Origin: Nitrospirillum viridazoti CBAmc
Lineage (GTDB): Bacteria > Pseudomonadota > Alphaproteobacteria > Azospirillales > Azospirillaceae
NCBI RefSeq assembly: GCF_000730165.1
Contig: NZ_CP022110.1
Coordinates: 186,001 to 250,000 of the forward strand
Direction: 5' to 3'
DNA: 64,000 bases
In this document: in pieces, positions 8,095 through 15,496 of the stretch
How positions within the stretch are numbered: position 1 is the stretch's first letter
How the letters are laid out: every line of letters starts with the position of its first letter
Position numbers and translations under genes: made by a program
Notes under the pieces: generated by a model
Told to the model about the DNA's origin: nothing
What the model saw: only the letters and a program-made list of their open reading frames with translations
The model's database searches: none

Positions 8095-8175
8095 GCGTCA
8101 AAAAAGCTGCCTAGCCTCGAAGCGCCAGCCTAGAGCGCCCTGCGAATAACTTGAATCGGAAATAGGATTGAACGA

Positions 8176-8189
8176 ACCCGCTGTCGCGG
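8176..8189. repeat. Short hairpin upstream of IS91-type module
   Basis: CCCGC-TGTC-GCGGG forms a 5-bp stem in the 179-bp gap between the feo operon and the recombinase gene. Subterminal hairpins occur at IS91-type element ends, so this may mark the left end region. The exact end could not be set. Confidence 0.3.
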
Positions 8190-8273
8190 GAATGGCGCCG
8201 CTGTTGGCGTATGAGGCCTCCGGTCTGAGGATTGCGGTTGTCGAAGCCCAATCCACAGACAGGAGGTTCCGCG

Positions 8274-9134
8274 ATGGCCGAGTTGAGCCCTCTACGTCGC
8301 CGCATGATCGAGGACATGACGGTCCGTAATCTGTCGCCGGCGACGCAACGATCCTACGTGCATGCCGTGGCGAAGTTCAGCCGGTATTTTGGGCGGTCGC
8401 CGGACCGCCTTGGTCTTGAGGACGTCCGTGCTTTCCAGGTCCATCTGGTCGCCACGGGGATATCGTGGCCGGCGTTGAACCAGACGGTGTGCGCCCTGCG
8501 GTTCTTCTATGGCGTGACGCTGGGGTATGGCGATCTGCCCGAACGCATCCCGTACGCGCGCGAGCCACGCAAGCTGCCGGTGGTGCTGAGCGCGGACGAA
8601 GTGGTGCGTTTCCTGGAAGCGGTGCCGAGCCTGAAGAGCCGGACGGCGTTGACGACGGCGTACGCGGCGGGCTTGCGGGCGTCGGAGGCCGTCAGCCTTA
8701 AGGTCGGCGATATTGACGGTGGGCGGATGGTCATCCGGGTCGAGCACGGCAAGGGTGGCAAGGACCGCCACGTCATGCTGTCGGCGCAGTTGCTGGGCAT
8801 CCTGCGCACCTATTGGCGCCTGGCCCGGCCCGGTCATTGGCTGTTTCCCGGCCGGGACGGGAGCCGGTCGATGGACGTGCAGGTGCTCCATTCGGCCTGC
8901 CGTTCGGCTTGTGCCGCCGCCGGGCTGGCCAAGCGCGTGACGGTCCACACGCTCCGGCACAGCTTCGCCACCCATTTGCTGGAGGACGGCACGGACATCC
9001 GCATCATCCAGGTCCTGCTGGGCCACAGCAACCTGTCGAGCACGGCGCGGTACACCCAGGTCTCCAACAGCGTCATCCGGCGCACCGAGAGCCCGCTCGA
9101 CCGCCTGAAGCTGGAGGTGGTGCCTCCCGCCTGA
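8274..9134 (+). CDS. Site-specific tyrosine recombinase/integrase of IS91-type element
   Basis: A 286-residue phage-integrase-family protein. The N-terminal SAM-like core-binding domain (about 10-90) contains NLSPATQRSYVHAVAKF. The catalytic domain has Arg in AAGLRASEA, Lys in GKGGKDRH, the HTLRHSFATHL box, LGHSNL, and the nucleophile Tyr in TARYTQV, so the catalytic set is complete. The ATG at 8274 follows an ACAGGAGG ribosome site. It lies 12 bp before the IS91-type transposase and was probably acquired with it. Confidence 0.92.
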   Translation: MAELSPLRRRMIEDMTVRNLSPATQRSYVHAVAKFSRYFGRSPDRLGLEDVRAFQVHLVATGISWPALNQTVCALRFFYGVTLGYGDLPERIPYAREPRKLPVVLSADEVVRFLEAVPSLKSRTALTTAYAAGLRASEAVSLKVGDIDGGRMVIRVEHGKGGKDRHVMLSAQLLGILRTYWRLARPGHWLFPGRDGSRSMDVQVLHSACRSACAAAGLAKRVTVHTLRHSFATHLLEDGTDIRIIQVLLGHSNLSSTARYTQVSNSVIRRTESPLDRLKLEVVPPA

Positions 9135-9146
9135 GCCGGCATCGCC

Positions 9147-10334
9147 ATGCCGGCCGGGCTGGAGGTGGCGGACGTCTTCCGCCGCCACGGCGACGCCTAT
9201 CGCCAGGCGCACGATGGCCACCTCGGCTGCGTCGAGCGCCGGGTGATGGGTGCGATCGAGGCATGCCGCACGGCGGCACTGGGCGGCCACGCCGAAGCTT
9301 GCCCGGAGTGCGGCCTGGTGCGGTGCGCCTACAACTCCTGCCGCAACCGGCATTGTCCCAAGTGCCAGGGCGCCGCGCGGGCGGAATGGCTTGCCGCACG
9401 ACAGGCCGATCTGCTGCCGGTACCCTACTTCCACGTCGTGTTCACGCTGCCGGCACCCGTGGCGGAGATCGCGTTCCAGAACAAGGCGGTGGTCTATGCC
9501 ATCCTGTTCAAGGCCGCCGCCGAGACCCTGCGCATCATCGCCGCTGATCCCAAGCACCTGGGCGCCGAGATCGGGCTTGTCGCCGTGCTCCACACCTGGG
9601 GCCAGACCCTTCACCACCATCCGCATGTCCATTGTGTCGTGCCCGGCGGTGGACCGTCGATCGATGGCACGCGCTGGGTCGGATGCCGGCCCGGCTTCTT
9701 CCTGCCGGTCCGCGTGCTCTCCCGCCTGTTCCGCCGCTTGTTCCTCGACGCGCTGGCCGCCGCGTTCGAGGCCGGCACCCTCGGCTTCTTCGGCGACCTC
9801 GCCCCCCTGGCGGAGCCCGCCGCCTTCCACCACCGCTTGCGCGACCTGCGGCGGGTCGAATGGGTCGTCTACGCCAAGCCGCCCTTCGGCGGCCCCGCCC
9901 AGGTGCTGGCCTATCTGGGCCGCTACACCCATCGGGTCGCCATCTCCAATACCCGCTTGGTCGCCATGACCGGCAGAGACGTCACATTCCGATGGAAGGA
10001 TTATCGCCATCATGACAAGGCCAAGGTCATGACCCTGGCATCCTTCGAGTTCATCCGGCGCTTCCTGCTCCACACCGTGCCGGATGGCTTCCACCGCATC
10101 CGCCATTATGGCTTCCTCGCCAACAGTCACCGGGCCGGAAAGCTGGCACTTTGCCGCAAGCTCCTCGATGTCCCACCGCCGGCGCCAACGGTGGCCGAAG
10201 AACCCACCGACCGCTCCCCATTGGCCAGCCCCCCGCTGGATCGCTGCCCGTGCTGCGGTGGCGCGATGATCCTCCTGGCCGTCTTGCCGCCGCTTCGGCC
10301 CCATCGCCCGCCCCTCCGGTACGACACCTCATGA
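9147..10334 (+). CDS. IS91 family transposase (Y2/HUH rolling-circle type)
   Basis: A 395-residue IS91/IS801-type transposase. The N-terminal zinc-binding region has CPECG and CRNRHCPKCQ. The HUH metal-binding motif is in TLHHHPHVHCVVPGGG (about residues 153-168), and LAYLGRYTHRVAISN carries the tyrosine region. A second Cys pair, RCPCCGG, lies near the C-terminus. No truncation or frameshift is visible. The product nicks and joins single-stranded DNA during rolling-circle transposition. Confidence 0.93.
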   Translation: MPAGLEVADVFRRHGDAYRQAHDGHLGCVERRVMGAIEACRTAALGGHAEACPECGLVRCAYNSCRNRHCPKCQGAARAEWLAARQADLLPVPYFHVVFTLPAPVAEIAFQNKAVVYAILFKAAAETLRIIAADPKHLGAEIGLVAVLHTWGQTLHHHPHVHCVVPGGGPSIDGTRWVGCRPGFFLPVRVLSRLFRRLFLDALAAAFEAGTLGFFGDLAPLAEPAAFHHRLRDLRRVEWVVYAKPPFGGPAQVLAYLGRYTHRVAISNTRLVAMTGRDVTFRWKDYRHHDKAKVMTLASFEFIRRFLLHTVPDGFHRIRHYGFLANSHRAGKLALCRKLLDVPPPAPTVAEEPTDRSPLASPPLDRCPCCGGAMILLAVLPPLRPHRPPLRYDTS

Positions 10335-10688
10335 ACCGACAACATTCCAACATCGCCCGGCCGTCCACCCCGGCAGCCCCGCGCGCCGGCCGGAGGTGTT
10401 TTACCCGCCGCACCACCGCGGACAGCTCCCGGCTTCAAAATAGCGGCAAAGCTGACGCCAGTCCTCGCCCGTGGGCCGCCAACGAGCGCCCTACGGTCAA
10501 TCCAGCCCCATCAGAACCCTTCCAACGGGCCCGGATCGGCATCACGAACCAGGCCCCAAAGCCACTTTCCCCATAGCCCGCGCCCGTCATCCCGCGGCTT
10601 CGCTCAATCCGGCTTCAATGAGGTCGCGGTCGCCCCCGGTAGCACCCTCGGCGCAACGCGACCTCACAGAAGCCTCCAGATTCCCTGG
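10335..10688. other. Gene-free stretch between IS91-type and IS630-type elements
   Basis: About 350 bp with no convincing gene. It probably holds the right end of the IS91-type element and flanking sequence. The clearest structure is a 10-bp perfect inverted repeat, TGAGGTCGCG (10619-10628) and CGCGACCTCA (10657-10666), with a 28-bp spacer. Weak frames here lack ribosome sites and recognisable sequence. Confidence 0.5.
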
Positions 10689-10738
10689 GAGCAGGAAATC
10701 TGATTCAAGGTTCTGACTGGGATGGAGGCCAGTCAGGA

Positions 10739-11167
10739 ATGCCCAAAGCCTATTCGCAGGACCTTCGGGAGCGTGTGATCAAAGCTGTAACGGAGGGAGA
10801 AATGAGCCGCCGTTCAGCGGCTGAGCGCTTTGGAGTGAGCGCTTCATCGGCGGTCAAATGGCTTCAAGGCTACGAGCAGGAAAAGCGCAGCCACCCTCGC
10901 GGGACTGGCGGTCACCGGCCCTCCAAGACCAAGCCGGAGCGGGAGTGGCTGCTGGCGGTGATTGCAAGCGAACCGGACATTACGCTCACCGCCCTGTCGG
11001 ACAGGCTTCTGGCGGAGCGCGGTGTGAAAGCGGATACGAGCATGCTGTCCCGCTTCTTCCAGTCCGAAAACATCAGCTTCAAAAAAAAGCGTGCTGCCCA
11101 GCGAGCAAGACAGGAAGGACGTGGCTCGGCGCCGGGAGCAATGGAAAAGGTACCAAAACAGGCTTGA
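10739..11167 (+). CDS. IS630 family transposase, N-terminal (helix-turn-helix) half
   Basis: 142 residues with the IS630 paired-type DNA-binding region: AYSQDLRERVIKAV, SRRSAAERFGVSASSAVKWL, and a second winged-helix segment up to FFQSENISFKKK. The IS630 similarity stops at a run of eight A (11081-11088), after which this frame continues about 25 unrelated residues to a stop at 11167. The catalytic half lies in the +1 frame, so joining them needs a +1 (or -2) shift at or near the A run. Confidence 0.8.
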   Translation: MPKAYSQDLRERVIKAVTEGEMSRRSAAERFGVSASSAVKWLQGYEQEKRSHPRGTGGHRPSKTKPEREWLLAVIASEPDITLTALSDRLLAERGVKADTSMLSRFFQSENISFKKKRAAQRARQEGRGSAPGAMEKVPKQA

Positions 11168-11687
11168 TCCTAGCCGCCTGGTCTTCATCGATGAGACTTG
11201 GGCAAAGACCAACATGACACGGACGCACGGGCGCTGCCCCAAGGGGGCCCGGTTGCACGCCAAAGTCCCCCACGGCCACTGGAAAACCCTGACCTTCCTG
11301 GCCGCCCTGCGTCATGACCGGATCGATGCCCCATGCGTCTTCGACGGGCCCATCAACGGCCAGCGCTTCCTGGCCTATGTCGAGCAATTCCTAGTGCCCA
11401 CCCTGGCGCCTGGTGACGTCGTCATTCTCGACAATCTGGGTTCCCACAAGAGCCCGGCGGTCCGTAAAGCGATCAGAACTGCGGGGGCAAAGCTCTTCTT
11501 CCTACCGCCCTACAGTCCTGATCTGAACCCCATCGAACAGGTCTTCGCCAAACTCAAGGCGCTCTTGCGGCGTGCCGCCGAACGCACAGTCCAGGCAACC
11601 TGGCGGCGTATCGGCAAACTCCTTGACGAGTTCACTCCTGCTGAATGTGCAAACTACATCCAAAATGCAGGATATGCGTCAACCTAA
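11091..11687 (+). CDS. IS630 family transposase, C-terminal (DDE) half
   Basis: 198 residues from a GTG at 11091, with SEQDRKDVARRREQW, the first catalytic Asp in LVFIDETWAKTNM, the second in VVILDNLGSHKS, and LPPYSPDLNPIEQVFAKLK carrying the final acidic residue. It is a complete IS630 DDE/DDD catalytic core in the +1 frame relative to the upstream half. It probably has no ribosome site of its own and would be expressed by frameshifting or transcriptional slippage at the A8 run; a simple disabling indel is the alternative. Confidence 0.8.
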   Translation: MLPSEQDRKDVARRREQWKRYQNRLDPSRLVFIDETWAKTNMTRTHGRCPKGARLHAKVPHGHWKTLTFLAALRHDRIDAPCVFDGPINGQRFLAYVEQFLVPTLAPGDVVILDNLGSHKSPAVRKAIRTAGAKLFFLPPYSPDLNPIEQVFAKLKALLRRAAERTVQATWRRIGKLLDEFTPAECANYIQNAGYAST

Positions 11688-11702
11688 ACACAAAATGCTC
11701 TA

Positions 11703-11800
11703 GGCCCCGACCGGGGCCGCCGGAGCGTTTTGGGGAGCGCAGCGGACTGAAACGCGAGGACAAGCCGAGCCGGCGGATGCCGGCGCCCGGTGCCTGAGGG
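11703..11800 (+). repeat. Three-hairpin intergenic repeat, locus 1
   Basis: A 98-bp copy of the dispersed repeat described in the findings. Hairpin 1 is GGCCCC-GACC-GGGGCC. Hairpin 2 arms are GCGTTT and AAACGC, around the conserved GGGGAGCGCAGCGGACTG. Hairpin 3 is GCCGGC-GGAT-GCCGGC, and the copy ends CTGAGGG. The tail lies 3 bp from the last base of the minus-strand gene at 11804. The head directly abuts the TA next to the IS630 right end. Confidence 0.85.
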
Positions 11801-11803
11801 CCC

Positions 11804-12775
11804 TCACTTAGGCGCGGGCCGCGTCGCCAAACGCCACTGGGTGGCCTGGCTGTAGCGCTTGGCCAGGAAGTGGTAGGTCCGCTTCATCAGGGCCTCCAGC
11901 TCCGGGCTCTTCTCCACCGTCACGGTCAGCCAGCCGTCCAGCACCTCATCCCAGGGCAGCAGCGACTGGTGCAAATCGTCGCGCATCTCGCGGATGTAGC
12001 TGATGTTCTGGTCGAACTTGCGCAGCATGGCCAGGATCTCGCCCGTCTGGGCGTCCACTTGGGCGAATCGGGATTCCAGGTCGGCGATGGGCGGCAGCGA
12101 CAGGGTCTGCATGCGCACGATCTCTTCCTTGACCATGCGCTCGGCCTTGTAGATGCGGTGGGCCGTCTCCAGTCCCTGGCGGACCTTGTGCAGGGCCAGG
12201 GCCCGCTCGCGCAACGCCTCGATATAGGACAGTTCCTTGGCCAGCATGTCGATGTGCAGGCCGATCTCCTCCTCCGGATCGCCGGCCAGCGACAGCCGGT
12301 TGGCGATCATGCGGAAGGCCTCGTGCACGCGGGCCTTGGTGTTCGGATCCTCCACCACCTGCTCCAGCTGCTCGGGGCTGGAAACGACCGTCTCGCCGCC
12401 CGTCAGCCAGGTGACCAGCTGCACCGTCAGGCGACCCTTGGCCACGTTGTAATGGCGCTCGTCCACCCGCCAGCTGGCGGTGCCGTCGATCAGCTCGTTG
12501 GGGATGGTGTCGCCGGGGCGGATTTCGCGGACATAGCGCAGGCCCTTGGCCGCCATGGTCAACAGCTGGCCGTCGAAGGATTTGGGCTGGATGCCGAACT
12601 CGGTGGACAGCTTTTCGATGGGAATCTCGACGTCGAGCTTGCCCAGCTTCATACACATCACCGGCTCATCGTTGGTCTTGGACAGGATGAAGCGGCAGCC
12701 GTCGACCGTGAAGACCTTGTGGTCGAACAGGAAGTGTGTGCTGCGGTTGGCCGCGGGCTGGATGCCTGTGCTCAT
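11804..12775 (-). CDS. Hypothetical conserved protein
   Basis: A 323-residue protein I do not recognise. It starts at the ATG 12775 (MSTGIQPAANRSTHFLFDHK); the frame extends upstream but that part is low-complexity and not protein-like. It has no signal peptide or membrane segment. The N-terminal half looks like a mixed alpha/beta domain; from about residue 180 it is charged and helix-rich and may be coiled coil (AHRIYKAERMVKEEIVRMQ). It is transcribed alone and its stop faces a structured repeat. Codon usage resembles the neighbouring core genes. Confidence 0.75.
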   Translation of the reverse strand: MSTGIQPAANRSTHFLFDHKVFTVDGCRFILSKTNDEPVMCMKLGKLDVEIPIEKLSTEFGIQPKSFDGQLLTMAAKGLRYVREIRPGDTIPNELIDGTASWRVDERHYNVAKGRLTVQLVTWLTGGETVVSSPEQLEQVVEDPNTKARVHEAFRMIANRLSLAGDPEEEIGLHIDMLAKELSYIEALRERALALHKVRQGLETAHRIYKAERMVKEEIVRMQTLSLPPIADLESRFAQVDAQTGEILAMLRKFDQNISYIREMRDDLHQSLLPWDEVLDGWLTVTVEKSPELEALMKRTYHFLAKRYSQATQWRLATRPAPK

Positions 12776-13092
12776 GGGCGCTGAACAATTCCGGGTGATG
12801 AACGACGGCGCCCCATCGCCGCCGGCGCCGGGGTGCCAGGCCACACTACCACGTTTGGCAGGGGCTGCATCGGCCATGGGTGCCGTCAAGGCCTGCAGTC
12901 CCCGCTTTGGGCCGTGACAGGAAACCTCTTTCCGTCCCGGGCGGCGCACGGTAGTTTTGCCGGCTTCGGGGTTTCCTTCCAAGGAAACGTCCCACGGTCA
13001 TTCACGGTCACCGGCTGGCGCGCGGCCCCCATCGCCGCGCCGGCCGGGTGCGCTTTCTGGTCCGGATGGGTCCGGACGAATTTCGGGGTCCT
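12776..13092. other. Divergent intergenic region with an 18-bp palindrome
   Basis: A 317-bp gap between the divergent hypothetical gene and the ABC transporter operon, presumably holding both promoters. The only clear structure is the perfect 18-bp palindrome GTTTCCTTCCAAGGAAAC (12971-12988), about 105 bp before the ATPase start. It could be an operator; I can name no regulator. Confidence 0.45.
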
Positions 13093-13893
13093 ATGACGCA
13101 ATCGCCGGCTGTCGCCGTGGCCGACCAAGCCAACACCGCCATTCTTGTGCGGGACTTGCACAAGCGCTTCGGCGAGACGGAGGTGCTGAAGGGCGTCTCC
13201 CTGACGGCGCGGGACGGCGACGTCATCTCCCTTATCGGATCCTCCGGATCGGGCAAGAGCACGTTGCTGCGCTGTATCAACCTGCTGGAGACGCCGGACG
13301 AGGGCCAGGTCTGGGTGAATGGTGAGCTGATCCGCATGGGGCGCGACCGTCGCGGCATGGCCGTGCCCGCCGACCGCCGCCAGGTGGACCGCATCCGCCA
13401 GCGCCTCGGCATGGTGTTCCAGGGCTTCAACCTGTGGACCCACATGACGGTGCTGGAGAACGTCATCGAGGCGCCGGTGCATGTCCTGGGCGTGCCCCGG
13501 GGCGAGGCGGTGGACCGGGCCAAGGCCCTGCTGGACAAGGTGGGGCTGGGCCAGCGGCAGGATTATTATCCCAGCCAGTTGTCGGGCGGGCAGCAGCAGC
13601 GCGCCGCCATCGCCCGCATGCTGGCGATGCAGCCCCGCGTCATGCTGTTCGATGAGCCGACCTCCGCGCTGGATCCGGAACTGGTGGGCGAGGTGCTGCG
13701 CGTCATCCGCCAGTTGGCGGATGAGGGCGCCACCATGCTGATCGTGACGCATGAGATGGCTTTCGCCCGCGACGTCTCCTCCCACGTCCTATTCCTGCAC
13801 CAGGGCCGGGTGGAGGAGGAGGGGACGCCCGACGAAGTGTTCGGCAACCCCCGCAGCGACCGCTGCCGGCAATTCCTGGCCCGGCCCGCTTAA
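13093..13893 (+). CDS. Polar amino-acid ABC transporter, ATP-binding protein
   Basis: A 266-residue HisP/GlnQ-type ATPase on the cytosolic side of an amino-acid importer. It shows Walker A GSSGSGKST, Q-loop VFQGFNLW, signature LSGGQQQR, Walker B VMLFDEPTSALDP and the switch His in VTHEM. The insert between Walker A and the Q-loop (about residues 80-105) is typical of histidine/arginine-type ATPases. It is first in a row with a binding protein and two permeases. The ATG at 13093 is chosen because the upstream frame (from 13048) lies in the leader and does not look coding. Confidence 0.93.
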   Translation: MTQSPAVAVADQANTAILVRDLHKRFGETEVLKGVSLTARDGDVISLIGSSGSGKSTLLRCINLLETPDEGQVWVNGELIRMGRDRRGMAVPADRRQVDRIRQRLGMVFQGFNLWTHMTVLENVIEAPVHVLGVPRGEAVDRAKALLDKVGLGQRQDYYPSQLSGGQQQRAAIARMLAMQPRVMLFDEPTSALDPELVGEVLRVIRQLADEGATMLIVTHEMAFARDVSSHVLFLHQGRVEEEGTPDEVFGNPRSDRCRQFLARPA

Positions 13894-13979
13894 GGCATAC
13901 TGGACAACAAAGAGCGGCGGCCGATCGGACACGGGGTGTTGATGCGGACCGTCCCGTCATTGGTTTCGTAGGGGGTTTC

Positions 13980-14867
13980 ATGAAGAAGCTGGTCTTGGGC
14001 CTGATCGCGGTGGCGGTGGTCGCCGGGGCTGCGTACCTGGCGACGCACCGCACGCCGTCCGGCACCGGCGCGCCCACCGTGACCGACCAGGGGGTGCCCA
14101 ATCCCCTGCGCGTGGCGACGGAGGGGGCCTACCCGCCCTTCAACGTGGCGGAGCCCGACGGCACCCTGAAGGGGTTCGAGATAGACCTGGCCAAGGATTT
14201 GTGCCGGCGCATGGGCGTGAAGTGCGAGATCGCCGCCCAGGCCTGGGACGGCATCATCCCCGGGCTGCAGGCCGGCAAGTACGACGTCATCCTGGCCGGC
14301 ATGTCCGCCACGGACGAGCGGCGGCAGGCGGTGGACTTCACCGTCCCCTACGTCCTGACCCCGGCCTATTTCGTGGCCCCCAAGGACAGCCCCTTGACCA
14401 AGATCGACTTCGGCCTGCAGCGGCTGGACATTTCCAACATGGACGAGGCCTCCACCCAGGCCATGGACAAGTTGAAGGCGGCGCTGAAGGGCAAGACCGT
14501 GGGCGTCCAGGTGGCCACCATCCACGCCAACTTCTTGGACACCTACCTGGGCGACACCGTCACTGTCCGCCGCTACGACACGCTGCAGAACCTGTCGCTG
14601 GACCTGGCGACCGGCCGTGTCGACGCCGGCCTGGCCGACATGACCGGCTGGCAGCCTTTCCTGGAGGGAACGGACGGCCAGAACGCCGCCACCTTCGGCC
14701 CCGGCATCACCGGCGGCCTGCTGGGCCCCGGCATCGCCGCCGCCCTGCGCAAGGGCGACGGCCGCCTGCTGGACGCCTTGAACAACGCCATCACCGCCGC
14801 CAAGGAAGACGGCACCATGAGGAAGCTGGCCGAACAGTGGTTCCACTTCGACGCGTCGGCGCATTGA
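13980..14867 (+). CDS. Polar amino-acid ABC transporter, periplasmic binding protein
   Basis: A 295-residue family 3 solute-binding protein. The N-terminus MKKLVLGLIAVAVVAGAAYLA is a signal or anchor segment without a lipobox Cys. The mature part has the ligand-binding signature LRVATEGAYPPFNVAEPDG, then GFEIDLAKDLCRRMG and AQAWDGIIPGLQAGKYDVI, and the C-terminal DALNNAITAAKEDGTMRKLAEQWF. It most resembles lysine/arginine/histidine binding proteins; the ligand is not certain. Its stop is followed by a repeat array that separates it from the permease genes. Confidence 0.92.
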   Translation: MKKLVLGLIAVAVVAGAAYLATHRTPSGTGAPTVTDQGVPNPLRVATEGAYPPFNVAEPDGTLKGFEIDLAKDLCRRMGVKCEIAAQAWDGIIPGLQAGKYDVILAGMSATDERRQAVDFTVPYVLTPAYFVAPKDSPLTKIDFGLQRLDISNMDEASTQAMDKLKAALKGKTVGVQVATIHANFLDTYLGDTVTVRRYDTLQNLSLDLATGRVDAGLADMTGWQPFLEGTDGQNAATFGPGITGGLLGPGIAAALRKGDGRLLDALNNAITAAKEDGTMRKLAEQWFHFDASAH

Positions 14868-14902
14868 GTTTTCCCTCAGGCGCCGGGCGGGGTTGTTGGT
14901 TT

Positions 14903-14989
14903 CCCTCAATCGCCGGGCGCCGGCATCCGCCGGCTTGGCTGTCCTCGCTGCGCCCTGCGGTGCTCGCTCCGGCGGCCGCAGTCGCGGCC
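14903..14989 (-). repeat. Three-hairpin intergenic repeat, inverted copy
   Basis: A minus-oriented copy. Read on the minus strand it has GGCCGC-GACT-GCGGCC and, at the far end, GCCGGC-GGAT-GCCGGC. The middle hairpin has decayed (GAGCGAGCACCGCAGGGCGC in place of the usual stem). A second tail fragment, CCCTCAGGCGCCGGGCG, lies at 14874-14890, 6 bp after the binding-protein stop. Confidence 0.75.
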
Positions 14990-15030
14990 TAGGAACTTCG
15001 CCAGGGGGGGGGCGCTGTGGAGCGTAGCGA

Positions 15031-15483
15031 CTAGGCCGCGACTGCGGCCGCCGGAGATTTCCGGGGAACGCAGTGGACTGGAAATCGAGGACAAGCCAAG
15101 GGCCGGATGGCCCGCCGGCGTCTGAGGCATAAGAGGGAAGCGTAGCGACTAGGCCGCGACTGCGGCCGCCGGAGATTTCCGGGGAGCGATAGCGGACTGG
15201 AAATCGAGGACAAGCCAAGGGGCGGATGCCCTGCCGGCGTCTGAGGCATAAGAGGGAAGCGTAGCGACTAGGCCCCGACCGGGGCCGCCGGAGATTTCCG
15301 GGGAGCGATAGCGGACTGGAAATCGAGGACAAGCCAAGGGGCGGATGGCCCGCCGGCGTCTGAGGCATAAGAGGGAAGCGTAGCGACTAGGCCGCGACGG
15401 CGGCCGCCGGAGATTTCCGGGGAATGCAGTGGACTGGAAATCGAGGACAAGCCAAGGGGCGGATGCCCCGCCGGCGTCTGAGG
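15031..15483 (+). repeat. Tandem array of four three-hairpin repeats (period 118-119 bp)
   Basis: Four direct copies start (CTAGGCC) at 15031, 15149, 15268 and 15387, with periods 118, 119 and 119. Each unit of about 95 bp is followed by a 24-bp linker (CATAAGAGGGAAGCGTAGCG plus four bases). The first hairpin differs between copies but always pairs: GGCCGC/GCGGCC in copies 1, 2 and 4, GGCCCC/GGGGCC in copy 3. The middle hairpin is GATTTCC/GGAAATC in all. Hairpin 3 is GGGCC/GGCCC in copy 1 and GGGGC/GCCCC in copy 4; copies 2 and 3 have one wobble and one mismatch. Confidence 0.9.
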
Positions 15484-15496
15484 AATTGGCGCGATA

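Larger units (their letters stand above)
8274..10334 (+). mobile_element. IS91-type element core (tyrosine recombinase plus HUH transposase)
   Basis: Two adjacent genes, a phage-integrase-type recombinase (8274-9134) and an IS91-type transposase (9147-10334), form a pair recurrent in IS91-like elements. Both are intact. Such elements move by rolling-circle transposition and make no target duplications, and I could not identify oriIS and terIS ends with confidence. The true element extends beyond these coordinates, probably from about 8100-8180 to somewhere in 10335-10688. Confidence 0.7.
10689..11700 (+). mobile_element. IS630-family insertion sequence
   Basis: Two overlapping frames encode the two halves of an IS630-type transposase. 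The right end reads inward as GAGCATTTTGTGTTTAGG and is followed by TA (11701-11702), the dinucleotide IS630/Tc1-mariner elements target. The left end is taken at GAGCAGGAAATCTGATTCAAGG (10689), which resembles the right end only partly and lacks an adjacent TA. The left boundary is therefore uncertain, or that flank was rearranged. Confidence 0.55.
14868..15496. other. 629-bp gene-free repeat array inside the ABC transporter operon
   Basis: The whole gap is built from copies of the dispersed three-hairpin repeat: a tail fragment (14874-14893), one inverted copy (14903-14989) and four direct tandem copies (15033-15483). Frames that stay open through the array on either strand merely translate the repeat and are not genes. 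Transcription from the binding-protein gene must cross it to reach the permeases, unless a second promoter exists. Confidence 0.85.

Noticed and set aside
8292-10304. 670-codon minus-strand open frame opposite the recombinase and IS91-type transposase
   Set aside because: It is antisense to two genes with full catalytic motifs; Gly/Arg/Ala/His-rich shadow frame typical of GC-rich DNA.
15031-15483. Possible CRISPR array
   Set aside because: The repeat is about 95 bp with a constant 24-bp linker, not a short repeat with unique spacers, and no cas genes are present.
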